The notes below the pieces were generated by a model. The model searched no databases. It was not told the origin of the DNA and saw only the letters and a program-made list of their open reading frames with translations. The translations under genes and the position numbers were made by a program. Positions 31,785-40,202 of a DNA stretch of 64,000 nucleotides are shown one piece after another (the stretch's first letter is position 1; every line of letters begins with the position of its first letter). The DNA is from Rhizobiales bacterium 62-17. Lineage in GTDB: Bacteria > Pseudomonadota > Alphaproteobacteria > Rhizobiales > Beijerinckiaceae. The stretch lies in NCBI GenBank assembly GCA_001898965.1, contig MKVW01000009.1, positions 1,300,177-1,364,176 of the forward strand. The letters run 5' to 3'.

Positions 31785-32687
31785 ATGGACCGCGATCCCG
31801 ATTTATTCCCTGGTTTTGCTTCCCATTGGATCGATACGCGGGCCGGTCGCATTTTCGCGCGCAGCGGCGGCGAGGGACCGCCGCTGGTGCTGCTGCATGG
31901 CTTTCCGCAATCGCTCGTCATGTGGCGCGACGTGGCGCCCGTGCTGGCGAAATCCTTCCATGTCGTGGTGATGGATTTGCGAGGGTATGGATGGTCGTCG
32001 GTGCCGACGAGCCGCGGCGGCGAAGCCTATACCAAGCGCGCCATGGGCGCCGATGTGGTTGCCGTGATGGAAAAGCTCGGTCACGTCCGCTTTCATCTCG
32101 CTGGCCACGATCGCGGCGCCCGCGTCGGCTATCGCCTGGCGCTCGATCAGCCGGGCCGCATCGACAAACTGGCACTGCTCGACATTCTGCCGACAGTGCA
32201 GGTGTGGAAGAACATCAAGGCCGGCGTCACGCCAGCGGCGCATTGGGCCTTTCTGTCGGAACCAGAGCCGCAGCCGGAAGAGGCCATTCGCGCGCAAGGG
32301 CCGGATGTTTATTTCGAAAGCCTGCTGACGAAATGGTCGAAGAGCGGCGCGTTGAGCGCCTTCGGTGCGGAAGCCTTGCAGGCTTATCGCAATGCCTGGG
32401 GCGATACGTCCCGCATCCATGCCTTCTGCGAGGATTATCGCGCCGGCGCCGTGCAGGATCTCGCGCTCGATGAAGCCGATCTCGGTGTCGGCCGCACCAT
32501 CGCCGCGCCGGTGCACGTGCTGTGGGGCGATTTCTATCTCACCGCCAGCGCCGGCTCGCCGCTCGACGTCTGGCACAAAACCTTCGCGCCGAAAGCGACG
32601 GGCCAGGCTATCGACAGCGGCCACTTCCTGGCGGAAGAGAATGCAGAGGCGACGGCCCAGGCTTTGGTCGAGTTCTTTTCGAGCTAA
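31785..32687 (+). CDS. Fluoroacetate/haloacetate dehalogenase-like alpha/beta hydrolase
   Basis: A 300-residue alpha/beta hydrolase. Comparing from memory with fluoroacetate dehalogenase of Rhodopseudomonas palustris, every key residue is present at nearly the same number: nucleophile Asp109 in GHDRGARVG, Arg110 and Arg113 that hold the carboxylate, Asp133, His280 in DSGHFL, and the halide pocket His153-Trp154 (AAHWAFL) plus Tyr218. It would hydrolyse haloacetates to glycolate, including the C-F bond. It is followed by a convergent Bug binding protein. A close relative acting on another substrate is possible. Confidence 0.87.
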   Translation: MDRDPDLFPGFASHWIDTRAGRIFARSGGEGPPLVLLHGFPQSLVMWRDVAPVLAKSFHVVVMDLRGYGWSSVPTSRGGEAYTKRAMGADVVAVMEKLGHVRFHLAGHDRGARVGYRLALDQPGRIDKLALLDILPTVQVWKNIKAGVTPAAHWAFLSEPEPQPEEAIRAQGPDVYFESLLTKWSKSGALSAFGAEALQAYRNAWGDTSRIHAFCEDYRAGAVQDLALDEADLGVGRTIAAPVHVLWGDFYLTASAGSPLDVWHKTFAPKATGQAIDSGHFLAEENAEATAQALVEFFSS

Positions 32688-32688
32688 T

Positions 32689-32786
32689 CCGTCATTGCGA
32701 GGAGCGCAGCGACGAAGCAATCCAGGGGTGCGTGGTATAGCCTACACCGTGGCTCCCGGATTGCTTCGCTGCGCTCGCAATGACGG
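32689..32786. repeat. Palindromic intergenic repeat, family 2, copy 3
   Basis: CCGTCATTGCGAGGAGCGCA with GAAGCAATCCAGGG on the left pairs with CCCGGATTGCTTCGCTGC and GCTCGCAATGACGG on the right. It starts directly after the dehalogenase-like stop, between convergent genes. Confidence 0.9.
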
Positions 32787-32806
32787 TTGGATATTCGCGA
32801 GAGTCC

Positions 32807-33838
32807 CTAAGGCGTCATCAACTCGCGCGCTCGCGCCACCACGTCGGCCGGCGTGGCATAGAGCGTCTCCACCACCTTTTGCACTTTCTCGCCGGAAGAC
32901 GGATTGATGTCGATTTTCGCCTTCGCGGCATCGCTCAAAAACTCCGGATCGGCCAAGGTGCGCGCGAAAGCCTCGCGCAGCATTTTGACCTGCGTTTCGG
33001 GCGTGCCCGGTGGAGCGATATAGGAGCGCAGGAACACCTGCTGGCTGACGATCAGTTCCAGCGCCTTGCGATCGTCATCCTTGGTCACGAAGTTCCAGAG
33101 GATCGGCACGTTGAGCTGATTCAGCTCGGCATTGGGCTCCAGCGCGATCTGGAGAAGAATGTTGATCTTCTTGTCGCGCAGCCAATCCGGCTTTTGCGAT
33201 TTGAGGCTGTTCCAGTCGAAGCCGCAGAGGCCATCGACCTCGCCGCGTTCCATGGCGAGCAGAATGTCGGTCGTGCCTTTATAGCCGCTGACGATGCGGA
33301 ATTTCGCACCCGCCGTCTTGGCGATCATCGCCGCATAGTCGCGCGTCGAGCCGCCGCCAGCACTGGCGCCGAAGATCGCTTCATGCGCCCGCGCGCTTGC
33401 CATGTCCTTTACCTTCGACGTGTTGAAGGTGATGCAGACGCGTGTACCGCTGTCGGCGCTGGCGAGGTAAGCGAATTTCGACGGTACGAAATTGCCGGCG
33501 GTGCGGCTGTCGAAGACGCGATCGAGCACGGCGCCCGGCATTAGGGCGCCGATGGCGGTGCCGTCCTTGGGCGAGATGTTGTAAAGCGTCGCCGCCGCGA
33601 CGGCACTGCTGGCGCCGGGCATGTTCTTGGGCAGGACGTTGGGATGGCCCGGAATGAAGCGAGCGAGATGACGGCCGATGGTGCGGCTGTAAATATCATA
33701 GCCGCCGCCGACATCGGCACCGATGATGAAATCGATGGTTTTGCCGGCATAAAAATCCTGCGCCTTGGCACTGGCGGCGGAAAGCGCCAGCACGGCGCAG
33801 GCAAGATGAAATGAACGTCGGAACGTGCGTCCTCGCAA
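32807..33838 (-). CDS. Bug/TctC-like periplasmic solute-binding protein
   Basis: A 343-residue exported protein of the tripartite-tricarboxylate receptor superfamily. The signal peptide (FHLACAVLALSAASAKA) is followed by KTIDFIIGADVGGGYDIYSRTIGRHL, the NMPGASSAVAAATLYN loop and a SGYKGTTDILLAMERGEVDGLCG hinge. It belongs to the branch with the GGYD variant rather than the GGGAD of typical Bug proteins. Its convergent neighbour is the haloacetate-dehalogenase-like gene and an IclR regulator gene lies upstream on the same strand, so it may capture a related carboxylate. The ligand is unknown. Confidence 0.85.
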   Translation of the reverse strand: MRGRTFRRSFHLACAVLALSAASAKAQDFYAGKTIDFIIGADVGGGYDIYSRTIGRHLARFIPGHPNVLPKNMPGASSAVAAATLYNISPKDGTAIGALMPGAVLDRVFDSRTAGNFVPSKFAYLASADSGTRVCITFNTSKVKDMASARAHEAIFGASAGGGSTRDYAAMIAKTAGAKFRIVSGYKGTTDILLAMERGEVDGLCGFDWNSLKSQKPDWLRDKKINILLQIALEPNAELNQLNVPILWNFVTKDDDRKALELIVSQQVFLRSYIAPPGTPETQVKMLREAFARTLADPEFLSDAAKAKIDINPSSGEKVQKVVETLYATPADVVARARELMTP

Positions 33839-33943
33839 AGGTGTCCTCCCAGACTGATTATTTGGCAGCGATGTTAAACGATTTTTCTGGGAAGGAAACG
33901 TGCAGGAAAGTGCGTGTGTTGTCGTCTGTACGGAAACATCGGG

Positions 33944-34082
33944 CCGTCATTGTGAGCGTCAGCGAAGCAATCCAGGAGCCAGGGTGTAGGATCGTCGATG
34001 TAAATGGCGCTTGTAACGTAGGTGTTTCTTACTCTACCACGCGCCCTGGATTGCTTCGTCGCTGCGCTTCTCGCAATGACGG
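33944..34082. repeat. Palindromic intergenic repeat, family 2, copy 4
   Basis: CCGTCATTGTGAGCGTCAGC with GAAGCAATCCAGGAGCC on the left is complementary to GCGCCCTGGATTGCTTCG and TTCTCGCAATGACGG on the right; the loop of about 60 bases is unrelated to other copies. It lies between the Bug-like gene and the IclR gene. Confidence 0.88.
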
Positions 34083-34086
34083 AAAG

Positions 34087-34908
34087 CTAAATCGAGAGCG
34101 GCGAGGGGTTCGTGCGCATCGCCAGTTCGATCGTCGCGGCGGCATCCTTGAGCTGCGGCACGATGGCGGTTTCAAGCTTGGCGGCCATTTCGGGGAACTG
34201 CGTGCTGACACCGAGCCCGGCGATGATTTCGCCGGCCGCATTGCGGATCGGCACCGCGATGGCGGTGAGGCCGAAAATCTGCTCGCTGGCGGAGAAGGCA
34301 TGACCCTGTCGGCGGATCTTGGCGATCTCATTCATGATGAGGAGGGGATCGATGATCGTATCGGGCGTGTGCCGCTTGAGCTGGATCGTCGTCATGATGG
34401 CGCGTAGTTCATCGTCGCTCTTGCCGGATAGGAGAACGCGGCCCAGGGCGGTCGAAAAGGCCGGTAGGCGGTCGCCCACGCGAATGGCGGCACGCAGCGG
34501 CTGGTGATTATAGGCGCGCGCCACATAGAGCACGTCCGTTTCGTTCAACACCGCAAAGCTGCACGGCTCGCCGGTGCGATCGAGCATGGAGGTAAGAACC
34601 GGCTGCACCACTTCGTTGAGGCCAAGCGACGACAGATAGGCGAAGCCCAGCGTCAGCACCGAAGGCTTGAGGAAATAGCGTTGGCCATCGGCGGTGCCGA
34701 CATAGTCGAGCGCTTCGAGCGTCTTCAGGAAGCGGCGCGCGGCGGCGCGCGAGATGTCGGTTCGTTCCGCCACTTCGGAGACAGTCAAAAAAGCCCGCCG
34801 CTCGCCAAAGGCGCGGATGACCCGCAGCCCGCGATCCATGCTGGTTACGAAGGACCGCGCGCGGTCCTGAGCAGCTTCTGCTCCTGGCTCTTCCCTTGAC
34901 TTCTTCAA
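34087..34908 (-). CDS. IclR-family transcriptional regulator (PcaR/PobR type)
   Basis: A 273-residue IclR-type regulator. The N-terminal helix-turn-helix reads SMDRGLRVIRAFGERRAFLTVSEVAERTDISRAAARRFLKTLEAL, followed by the effector domain with GEPCSFAVLNETDVLYVAR and RVGDRLPAFSTALGRVLLSG. It resembles PcaR/PobR/PcaU regulators of aromatic-acid catabolism. It is probably autoregulated through the palindrome 36 bases upstream. Its targets may include the Bug gene that follows on the same strand or distant catabolic genes. Confidence 0.93.
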   Translation of the reverse strand: MKKSREEPGAEAAQDRARSFVTSMDRGLRVIRAFGERRAFLTVSEVAERTDISRAAARRFLKTLEALDYVGTADGQRYFLKPSVLTLGFAYLSSLGLNEVVQPVLTSMLDRTGEPCSFAVLNETDVLYVARAYNHQPLRAAIRVGDRLPAFSTALGRVLLSGKSDDELRAIMTTIQLKRHTPDTIIDPLLIMNEIAKIRRQGHAFSASEQIFGLTAIAVPIRNAAGEIIAGLGVSTQFPEMAAKLETAIVPQLKDAAATIELAMRTNPSPLSI

Positions 34909-34924
34909 AACTGCGGCTAACCTG

Positions 34925-34961
34925 TGTGCGCAAAATAAAAACTATGTGCGCATAGCGCACA
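34925..34961. promoter_or_regulatory. Palindromic operator upstream of the IclR gene
   Basis: TGTGCGC-ATA-GCGCACA (34945-34961) is a perfect 17-base palindrome. A further TGTGCGC half-site is at 34925-34931, 20 bases (about two helical turns) away. Both lie within 55 bases of the iclR start codon, the expected position for autoregulation by an IclR dimer of dimers. Confidence 0.65.
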
Positions 34962-35111
34962 ATTGGCCACAAGTCTAGGGAGACTTCCAAGAACGCCCAG
35001 GCGTGCCTGCACGCTAAGGTGTCCTAGACCGGAAACGGTCCCGGCGCTTTGGTGAGCAGCACCCTGTGCGGGACGGGTCTGATCCCTGATCGCCCGCCGC
35101 TGTTTTGCCTC

Positions 35112-35567
35112 TCATCGCCGCTGTTTGAAGAAGTCCGTGAGTTGGGCTGCGGCCTCGCTGGCGCGGATGCCGCCATAGACCTCCGGCGCATGGTGGCAGG
35201 TGGGCTGGGCGAAGAAACGCGGGCCATTTTCGACTGCGCCGCCCTTTTCATCGCTTGCCGCGAAATAAAGCCGGCGAATCCGGGCAAAAGAGATCGCTCC
35301 GGCGCACATGGCGCAGGGCTCCAGCGTCACATAGAGGTCGCAGTCCAAAAGCCGTTCCGAGCCGATGGCGGCAGCCGCCGCCCGGATGGCCAGGATTTCC
35401 GCATGGGCCGTTGGGTCGCGGTCCGCAAGGGTGCGGTTGCCCGCCACCGCCAGCACGGCTCCCTGGCGCACGATCACGGCGCCGACAGGCACCTCGCCCC
35501 GGGCGGCGGCGGCCTCGGCCGCTTCCAGCGCCATCCCCATCGGATCGATCCGTTCACCCGCAGACAT
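35112..35567 (-). CDS. tadA: tRNA-specific adenosine-34 deaminase
   Basis: A 151-residue zinc-dependent deaminase. The catalytic motif TAHAEILAIR supplies a zinc His and the proton-shuttle Glu; LEPCAMCAGAI supplies the two zinc cysteines. TadA converts A34 to inosine in the anticodon of tRNA-Arg(ACG), needed to read CGC/CGA codons. It is divergent from the RluB-like gene, as in many Hyphomicrobiales, with a family-3 palindromic element in the gap. Confidence 0.95.
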   Translation of the reverse strand: MSAGERIDPMGMALEAAEAAAARGEVPVGAVIVRQGAVLAVAGNRTLADRDPTAHAEILAIRAAAAAIGSERLLDCDLYVTLEPCAMCAGAISFARIRRLYFAASDEKGGAVENGPRFFAQPTCHHAPEVYGGIRASEAAAQLTDFFKQRR

Positions 35568-35592
35568 TCTGTTCCTTTATCGACCCCGGCAT

Positions 35593-35683
35593 CTCAGCCA
35601 ATCGCGCAACGCGATCGGCTGAGAATCCTTATTTTGACGCGTCTTCATGGCGTTTGGCGACCCGCCAAACTTTGAAACGCTAT
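35593..35683 (+). repeat. Palindromic element, family 3, copy B
   Basis: A 5' hairpin (CTCAGCC at 35593 pairing with GGCTGAG ending at 35623) is followed by ATTTTGACGCGTCTTCATGG and a tail ending CTTTGAAACGCTAT. It sits in the gap between tadA and the RluB-like gene in the same orientation as the latter. The hairpin arm sequence differs from copies A and C but the tail is clearly the same. Confidence 0.82.
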
Positions 35684-35720
35684 GGCGCTCTGCTACAGGT
35701 CCACCAAACGCGAGACATCC

Positions 35721-37742
35721 ATGACAAGAGACACTGACCACGAAGGGCGCGGGCGCCGCAAGCCCGGCGCTCCGAGACCCGGCGCCAGCAAGGCCCGGGG
35801 CGCCCGATCTGATTCGTTTAAGCCCGGCGCGAGCAAGCCCGGATTCAGCAAGTCCGGGTTCAAACGGCCGCGCACCAATGCCGCGCCGGCCGAATCCGCC
35901 CATGACGGCGAGCGCATCGCCAAGGTGATGGCCCGCGCCGGCCTGTGCTCGCGCCGCGACGCCGAATTGTGGGTCGCCGAAGGCCGCGTCGCCGTCAACG
36001 GCACGGTGCTCGACAGCCCGGCGCGCAACGTCACCGAAAAGGATTTGATCACGGTCGATGGCAAGCCGTTGGCCCAGCGCGAACGCACGCGCCTGTTCCT
36101 GTTTCACAAGCCGCGCGGCCTCGTCACCACCGATAAGGATCCGGAGGGACGGCCGACCATTTTCGAAGCCCTGCCGCCGGAATTGCCGCGCGTCGTCAGC
36201 ATCGGCCGTCTCGACATCAACACCGAAGGCCTGCTGCTGCTCACCAACGACGGCGGCTTGGCGCGCGTGCTCGAACTGCCGGCGACCGGCTGGCTGCGCC
36301 GCTATCGCGTGCGCGCCTTCGGCGAGACCGATCAGTCGATCCTCGATCGCCTGAGCGAAGGCGTCACCATCGATGGCGTCGACTATCGCGGCATCGAAGC
36401 GCATATCGATCGCATGCAGGGTGACAACGTCTGGATCACCATGGGCCTGCGCGAAGGCAAGAACCGCGAAATCAAGCGCGTGCTCGAACATCTCGGTCTG
36501 CAGGTCAACCGGCTCATCCGCATTTCCTACGGTCCCTTCCAGCTCGGTGAATTGGGCGAAGGCGCCATCGAGGAAATCCGCACCCGCGTGCTGAAGGATC
36601 AGCTCGGCGAAAAACTCGCCGAGGATGCGGGCGCCGATTTCGAAGCGCCGATCTTTTCGCCCGATGCCGATCGCACGCGCGAGCGTCGCGGCCGTTTCGT
36701 CGAGGAAGAACCGGGTCCTGCCGAGCCGCATTCGCCCGATCGCAAGCGCAAGCATGTCTCCACCCTGCGCGACGAACGCACGACCCAGAATGCCAAGGGC
36801 GCGCGCAAGCGCGTCACGCGTGACAACACGCAGGATCGCCACGGTCGCGCCGTGACGGTGGAACGCGTCACGCCGGCCGAACGGCCGAAGCGCGGCAAGG
36901 GCGCTTCGTCGCGCAATGCCCGGCGTTTCGCCGAAGCCGCCGGTGGCGAGCGGCCGATGCGCAAGCCCGGCGCGCGCCCGACTTCGGACGCACCCGCGCC
37001 TTATGTGGCCGGTCGCGGACAAGGCCGCAGCGACGTGACGAGAGGCGATCGCAACCAAGAGGGCGGTGAACGGCCGCAGCGCCGTTTCGAGCGTGGCGGC
37101 GATCGGCCCGCACGTGGCTTTGCTGGCGCCGGCGACCGTCCGCGTTTCGAGAAGCGCGATGGACCGCGCGGCGACCGTCCGACGCGTGGCGAAGGGCCGT
37201 CGCGGTTTTCGCGTGATGGCGATCGTCCCCGTTTCGACAGGCCGGACGGCACGCTGCCTTCGCGGGCGCCGCGCACCGAAGGTCGTCCCCGTTTCTCCCG
37301 CGATGGAGACGCGCCCCGCGAAGGCCGCTCGGCCCGTGGCGCTCCGTCTGGCGATCGTCCGCGCTTCGAGAAGCGTGACGGTCCGCGTCGTGAGCCACGG
37401 GGCGAAGGCCGTTCGCGCATTTTCCGCGAGGGCGAGCCGCCCGTGCCTTACCGTCCTGCGCCGAGCGACCGTCCGCGGTTTGAGAAACGCGATGGCCCGC
37501 GTGGCGAGCGTCCTGCCCGTGGCGAAGGTCCGTCGCGCTTTTCCCGCGATGGCGACAGGCCGCGCACCGGTGATCGGCCAGCCGGCAAATTCGGCGGCAA
37601 GTTCGACGGCAAGTTCGACGGTAAGCCCGGTGGCGGTCGTCCGAGTGGTGGCCGTCCAAGTGGTGGAGGACGCCCTGGCGGCAAGCCCGGCGGTCGTCCT
37701 TCGGGCAAGCCTGGCGGTCGCCCGCCGCGTGGCGATCGCTAA
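35721..37742 (+). CDS. RluB/RsuA-family rRNA pseudouridine synthase with long disordered tail
   Basis: A 673-residue protein. A basic N-terminal leader (residues 1-60) is followed by an S4 RNA-binding domain (IAKVMARAGLCSRRDAE) and a pseudouridine-synthase domain with the catalytic-Asp motif GRLDINTEGLLLLTNDG at about 160-175. From about residue 300 to the end it is a low-complexity Arg/Gly/Asp/Pro-rich tail built of repeated GDRPRFEKRDGPRG-like units. Family members without such tails are about 250-300 residues, so more than half of this protein is extension. It modifies 23S rRNA near the peptidyl-transferase centre. The start is the ATG at 35721; an ATG at 35682 lies inside the repeat element. 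Confidence 0.9.
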   Translation: MTRDTDHEGRGRRKPGAPRPGASKARGARSDSFKPGASKPGFSKSGFKRPRTNAAPAESAHDGERIAKVMARAGLCSRRDAELWVAEGRVAVNGTVLDSPARNVTEKDLITVDGKPLAQRERTRLFLFHKPRGLVTTDKDPEGRPTIFEALPPELPRVVSIGRLDINTEGLLLLTNDGGLARVLELPATGWLRRYRVRAFGETDQSILDRLSEGVTIDGVDYRGIEAHIDRMQGDNVWITMGLREGKNREIKRVLEHLGLQVNRLIRISYGPFQLGELGEGAIEEIRTRVLKDQLGEKLAEDAGADFEAPIFSPDADRTRERRGRFVEEEPGPAEPHSPDRKRKHVSTLRDERTTQNAKGARKRVTRDNTQDRHGRAVTVERVTPAERPKRGKGASSRNARRFAEAAGGERPMRKPGARPTSDAPAPYVAGRGQGRSDVTRGDRNQEGGERPQRRFERGGDRPARGFAGAGDRPRFEKRDGPRGDRPTRGEGPSRFSRDGDRPRFDRPDGTLPSRAPRTEGRPRFSRDGDAPREGRSARGAPSGDRPRFEKRDGPRREPRGEGRSRIFREGEPPVPYRPAPSDRPRFEKRDGPRGERPARGEGPSRFSRDGDRPRTGDRPAGKFGGKFDGKFDGKPGGGRPSGGRPSGGGRPGGKPGGRPSGKPGGRPPRGDR

Positions 37743-37748
37743 GCGGCG

Positions 37749-38309
37749 ATGCGGATCGTCGGGGGCAGTCTGCGCGGCCGCGCACTGAAAGCGCCGTCGT
37801 CGCAGACGGTGCGGCCGACGTCCGACCGGCTGCGCGAGGCGATGTTCAACGTGCTCGCGCATGCGCATAGTGATCCGGCCGATGGCGCGCGCGTCATCGA
37901 TCTCTTCGCCGGCACCGGCGCGCTCGGCCTCGAAGCTCTGTCGCGTGGCGCACGCTTCGCTCTGTTCGTCGATGACAGTGTCGAGGGTCGCGCCTTGGTG
38001 CGCGCCAATGTGGAAAGCCTGGCGCTCACCGGCATCAGCAAAATCTTCCGCCGCGATGCCACGCGCCTCGGCGCCATGCCGCCGCAGGAGCCGTTTACAT
38101 TGGCCTTTCTCGATCCGCCCTATGGCCGCGATCTGGCGCCTTTGGCGCTGGCATCCTTGCGCGATGGCGGCTGGCTGGCGCCGGAAGCCTTGCTGGTGGT
38201 CGAGGAAAGCGCCAAGGCCGATCTGCAAGCGCCGGAAGGTTTTGTGCTGCTCGATCGCCGTGACTATGGCGACACGCAAGTGGCCTTCATGCGGTTTGGA
38301 AAAGCCTGA
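37749..38309 (+). CDS. rsmD: 16S rRNA (guanine966-N2)-methyltransferase
   Basis: A 186-residue SAM-dependent methyltransferase. The SAM-binding motif is DLFAGTGALGLEALSRGA and the catalytic DPPYG motif is in FLDPPYG. The N-terminal MRIVGGSLRGRALKAP is the RsmD-specific start. It methylates G966 of 16S rRNA in the assembled small subunit. It follows the RluB-like gene by 6 bases, forming an rRNA-modification operon. Confidence 0.95.
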   Translation: MRIVGGSLRGRALKAPSSQTVRPTSDRLREAMFNVLAHAHSDPADGARVIDLFAGTGALGLEALSRGARFALFVDDSVEGRALVRANVESLALTGISKIFRRDATRLGAMPPQEPFTLAFLDPPYGRDLAPLALASLRDGGWLAPEALLVVEESAKADLQAPEGFVLLDRRDYGDTQVAFMRFGKA

Positions 38310-38312
38310 ACG

Positions 38313-40118
38313 CTACTTCCGCCCGAACAGCCGTTCGACATCCGAGAGCTTCAGTTCCACATAGGTCGGACGGCCGTGGTTGCATTGGCCGGAACCGGGC
38401 GTCGCTTCCATCTCGCGCAGGAGCGCGTTCATCTCTTCGCCGTTGAGCCTTCGGCCAGCGCGCACCGAATGATGGCAGGCCATCGTCGCCAGCACGTGAT
38501 CGAGCTTGCGCTCGAGCGACGTCGCGGCGCCATCTTCCGCCAGAGTGTCGGCGATGTCGCGCACCAGCCGCACCATGTCGCCATCCTTCAAGAGCGACGG
38601 CGTTTCGCTGACCGCGACCGCGCCGGGGCCGAACGGCTCTACGATGAGGCCGAGGCTCGCCAGGGTGTCCGCGTGATCGACGAGGCGCTGAACCTCGGCC
38701 GGATCGAGTTCGACGATCGCGGGGATCAACAGCATCTGCCGCGCGATACCGCTCGCTTCACGCTGCCGTTTCAACTTTTCATAGACGAGGCGTTCGTGCG
38801 CCGCGTGCTGATCGACGATGACGATGCCGTCGCGGGTCTGCGCCACGATATAGGTGTCATGCACCTGCGCGCGCGCCGCGCCGAGTGGCGCATCGACAGC
38901 CGCCGGCGCCATCGGCGCTTCATGCGCGCGCATATCGGCGGCGGGCGCCTGATCGTGCGCGAAGGCGGCTTGCGCGGGTTCTTGAAAAGCGGGCGCGGCC
39001 GGCGACGTCGTCCAGTCCCAGGCCCGTTGTGGCATCGGCCGCGTGTAAGGGGCAGGGCCACCGAAACTGCGCCGCGCGAAAGCGGTGATCGTGCGTTCGC
39101 CGCCGGTCGTCGTTGCCCGCTGCATCGCATTGGCCAAGGTCTGTTTCAGCGCGCCGACGATGAGGCCGCGCACCAAGCCCGGATCGCGAAAGCGCACTTC
39201 GGCCTTCGCCGGATGGACGTTGACATCGACATCGCGCGGTTCGCAGTCGAGATAGAGCACCAGCGCCGGATGCCGGTCGGACGGCAGATAATCCATATAG
39301 GCGGCGCGCACCGCGCCATGCAGCAGCTTGTCGCGCACCGGGCGGCCGTTGACGTAAAGATATTGGCTCTGCGCATTGGCGCGATGGAAGGTCGGCAGGC
39401 CGGCATAGCCGGTCAGGCGCAGGCCCTCGCGTTCCGCGTCGACACCCAACGCATTGTCGCGAAACTCCTTGCCCAGCACCTGCGCCAGCCGCGCCAGCAG
39501 ACCTTCGCCGCCCTCCGCGCAGGCGACATGATCGAAGCCGGTGAGATTGTCGCCGTTGAGCGCGAAGCGTACCTGCGGATGCGCCATGGCGAGCCGGCGC
39601 ATCACATCGGCGACGGCCTGCGCCTCGGCGCGCTCGCTCTTCAGGAATTTCAGCCGCGCAGGCGTCGCCGCGAACAGATCGCGCACCTCGACCTTGGTGC
39701 CCAGCGGATGCGCCGAGGGCATCACCTCGCTCTTGCGGCCCTGGTCGACGCGGATGGCGTGACCTTGATTGCTGCCCTTGGCGCGGGTGGCGATATCGAG
39801 CAGGGCGACCGAGCCGATCGATGGCAGTGCTTCGCCGCGAAAGCCCAGGGTGGCGATGTTGGAGAGATCGCTATCGGGCAGTTTCGACGTGGCGTGGCGC
39901 TCGACGCACAGGGCGAGGTCTTCCGGGCTCATCCCTAAGCCATCGTCGACGACGCGGATCAGCTTGCGCCCGCCCGCTTCGATCGTCACCTCGATCCGCC
40001 GCGCCTCCGCATCGAGCGCATTCTCGACCAGTTCCTTGACGGCCGAAGCCGGCCGTTCGACCACCTCGCCGGCGGCGATGCGGTCAACGAGAATGGGATC
40101 GAGGCGGCGGACGGTCAT
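38313..40118 (-). CDS. mutL: DNA mismatch repair protein MutL
   Basis: A 601-residue GHKL ATPase. The three N-terminal motifs are [19 protein letters not shown] and GFRGEAL. The C-terminal dimerisation domain carries the endonuclease motif [12 protein letters not shown] (DQHA-x2-E-x4-E), so it is the nicking type found in bacteria without MutH, and ends with a GQCNHGRPT zinc-site motif. It couples MutS mismatch recognition to strand incision. It converges on rsmD with 3 bases between stops. Confidence 0.97.
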   Translation of the reverse strand: MTVRRLDPILVDRIAAGEVVERPASAVKELVENALDAEARRIEVTIEAGGRKLIRVVDDGLGMSPEDLALCVERHATSKLPDSDLSNIATLGFRGEALPSIGSVALLDIATRAKGSNQGHAIRVDQGRKSEVMPSAHPLGTKVEVRDLFAATPARLKFLKSERAEAQAVADVMRRLAMAHPQVRFALNGDNLTGFDHVACAEGGEGLLARLAQVLGKEFRDNALGVDAEREGLRLTGYAGLPTFHRANAQSQYLYVNGRPVRDKLLHGAVRAAYMDYLPSDRHPALVLYLDCEPRDVDVNVHPAKAEVRFRDPGLVRGLIVGALKQTLANAMQRATTTGGERTITAFARRSFGGPAPYTRPMPQRAWDWTTSPAAPAFQEPAQAAFAHDQAPAADMRAHEAPMAPAAVDAPLGAARAQVHDTYIVAQTRDGIVIVDQHAAHERLVYEKLKRQREASGIARQMLLIPAIVELDPAEVQRLVDHADTLASLGLIVEPFGPGAVAVSETPSLLKDGDMVRLVRDIADTLAEDGAATSLERKLDHVLATMACHHSVRAGRRLNGEEMNALLREMEATPGSGQCNHGRPTYVELKLSDVERLFGRK

Positions 40119-40202
40119 GGGGGCACTCGGGGATTCGGACCATATTCTAGCCCGGCAGGCCGCCCATCTGAACCCGAATACCGCTGAAATTGCGACCGTC
40201 CA

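Noticed and set aside
30441..34082. Regularly spaced repeats that could suggest a CRISPR array
   Set aside because: The units are about 100-140 bp palindromes roughly 1 kb apart with genes between them; no short direct repeats with unique spacers and no cas genes.
35577..38279. A 900-codon open frame antisense to the RluB-like and rsmD genes
   Set aside because: It arises from the GC-rich repeat tail of the RluB-like gene and crosses the rsmD gene on the other strand; composition is Arg/Ala/Thr low-complexity without a recognisable domain.
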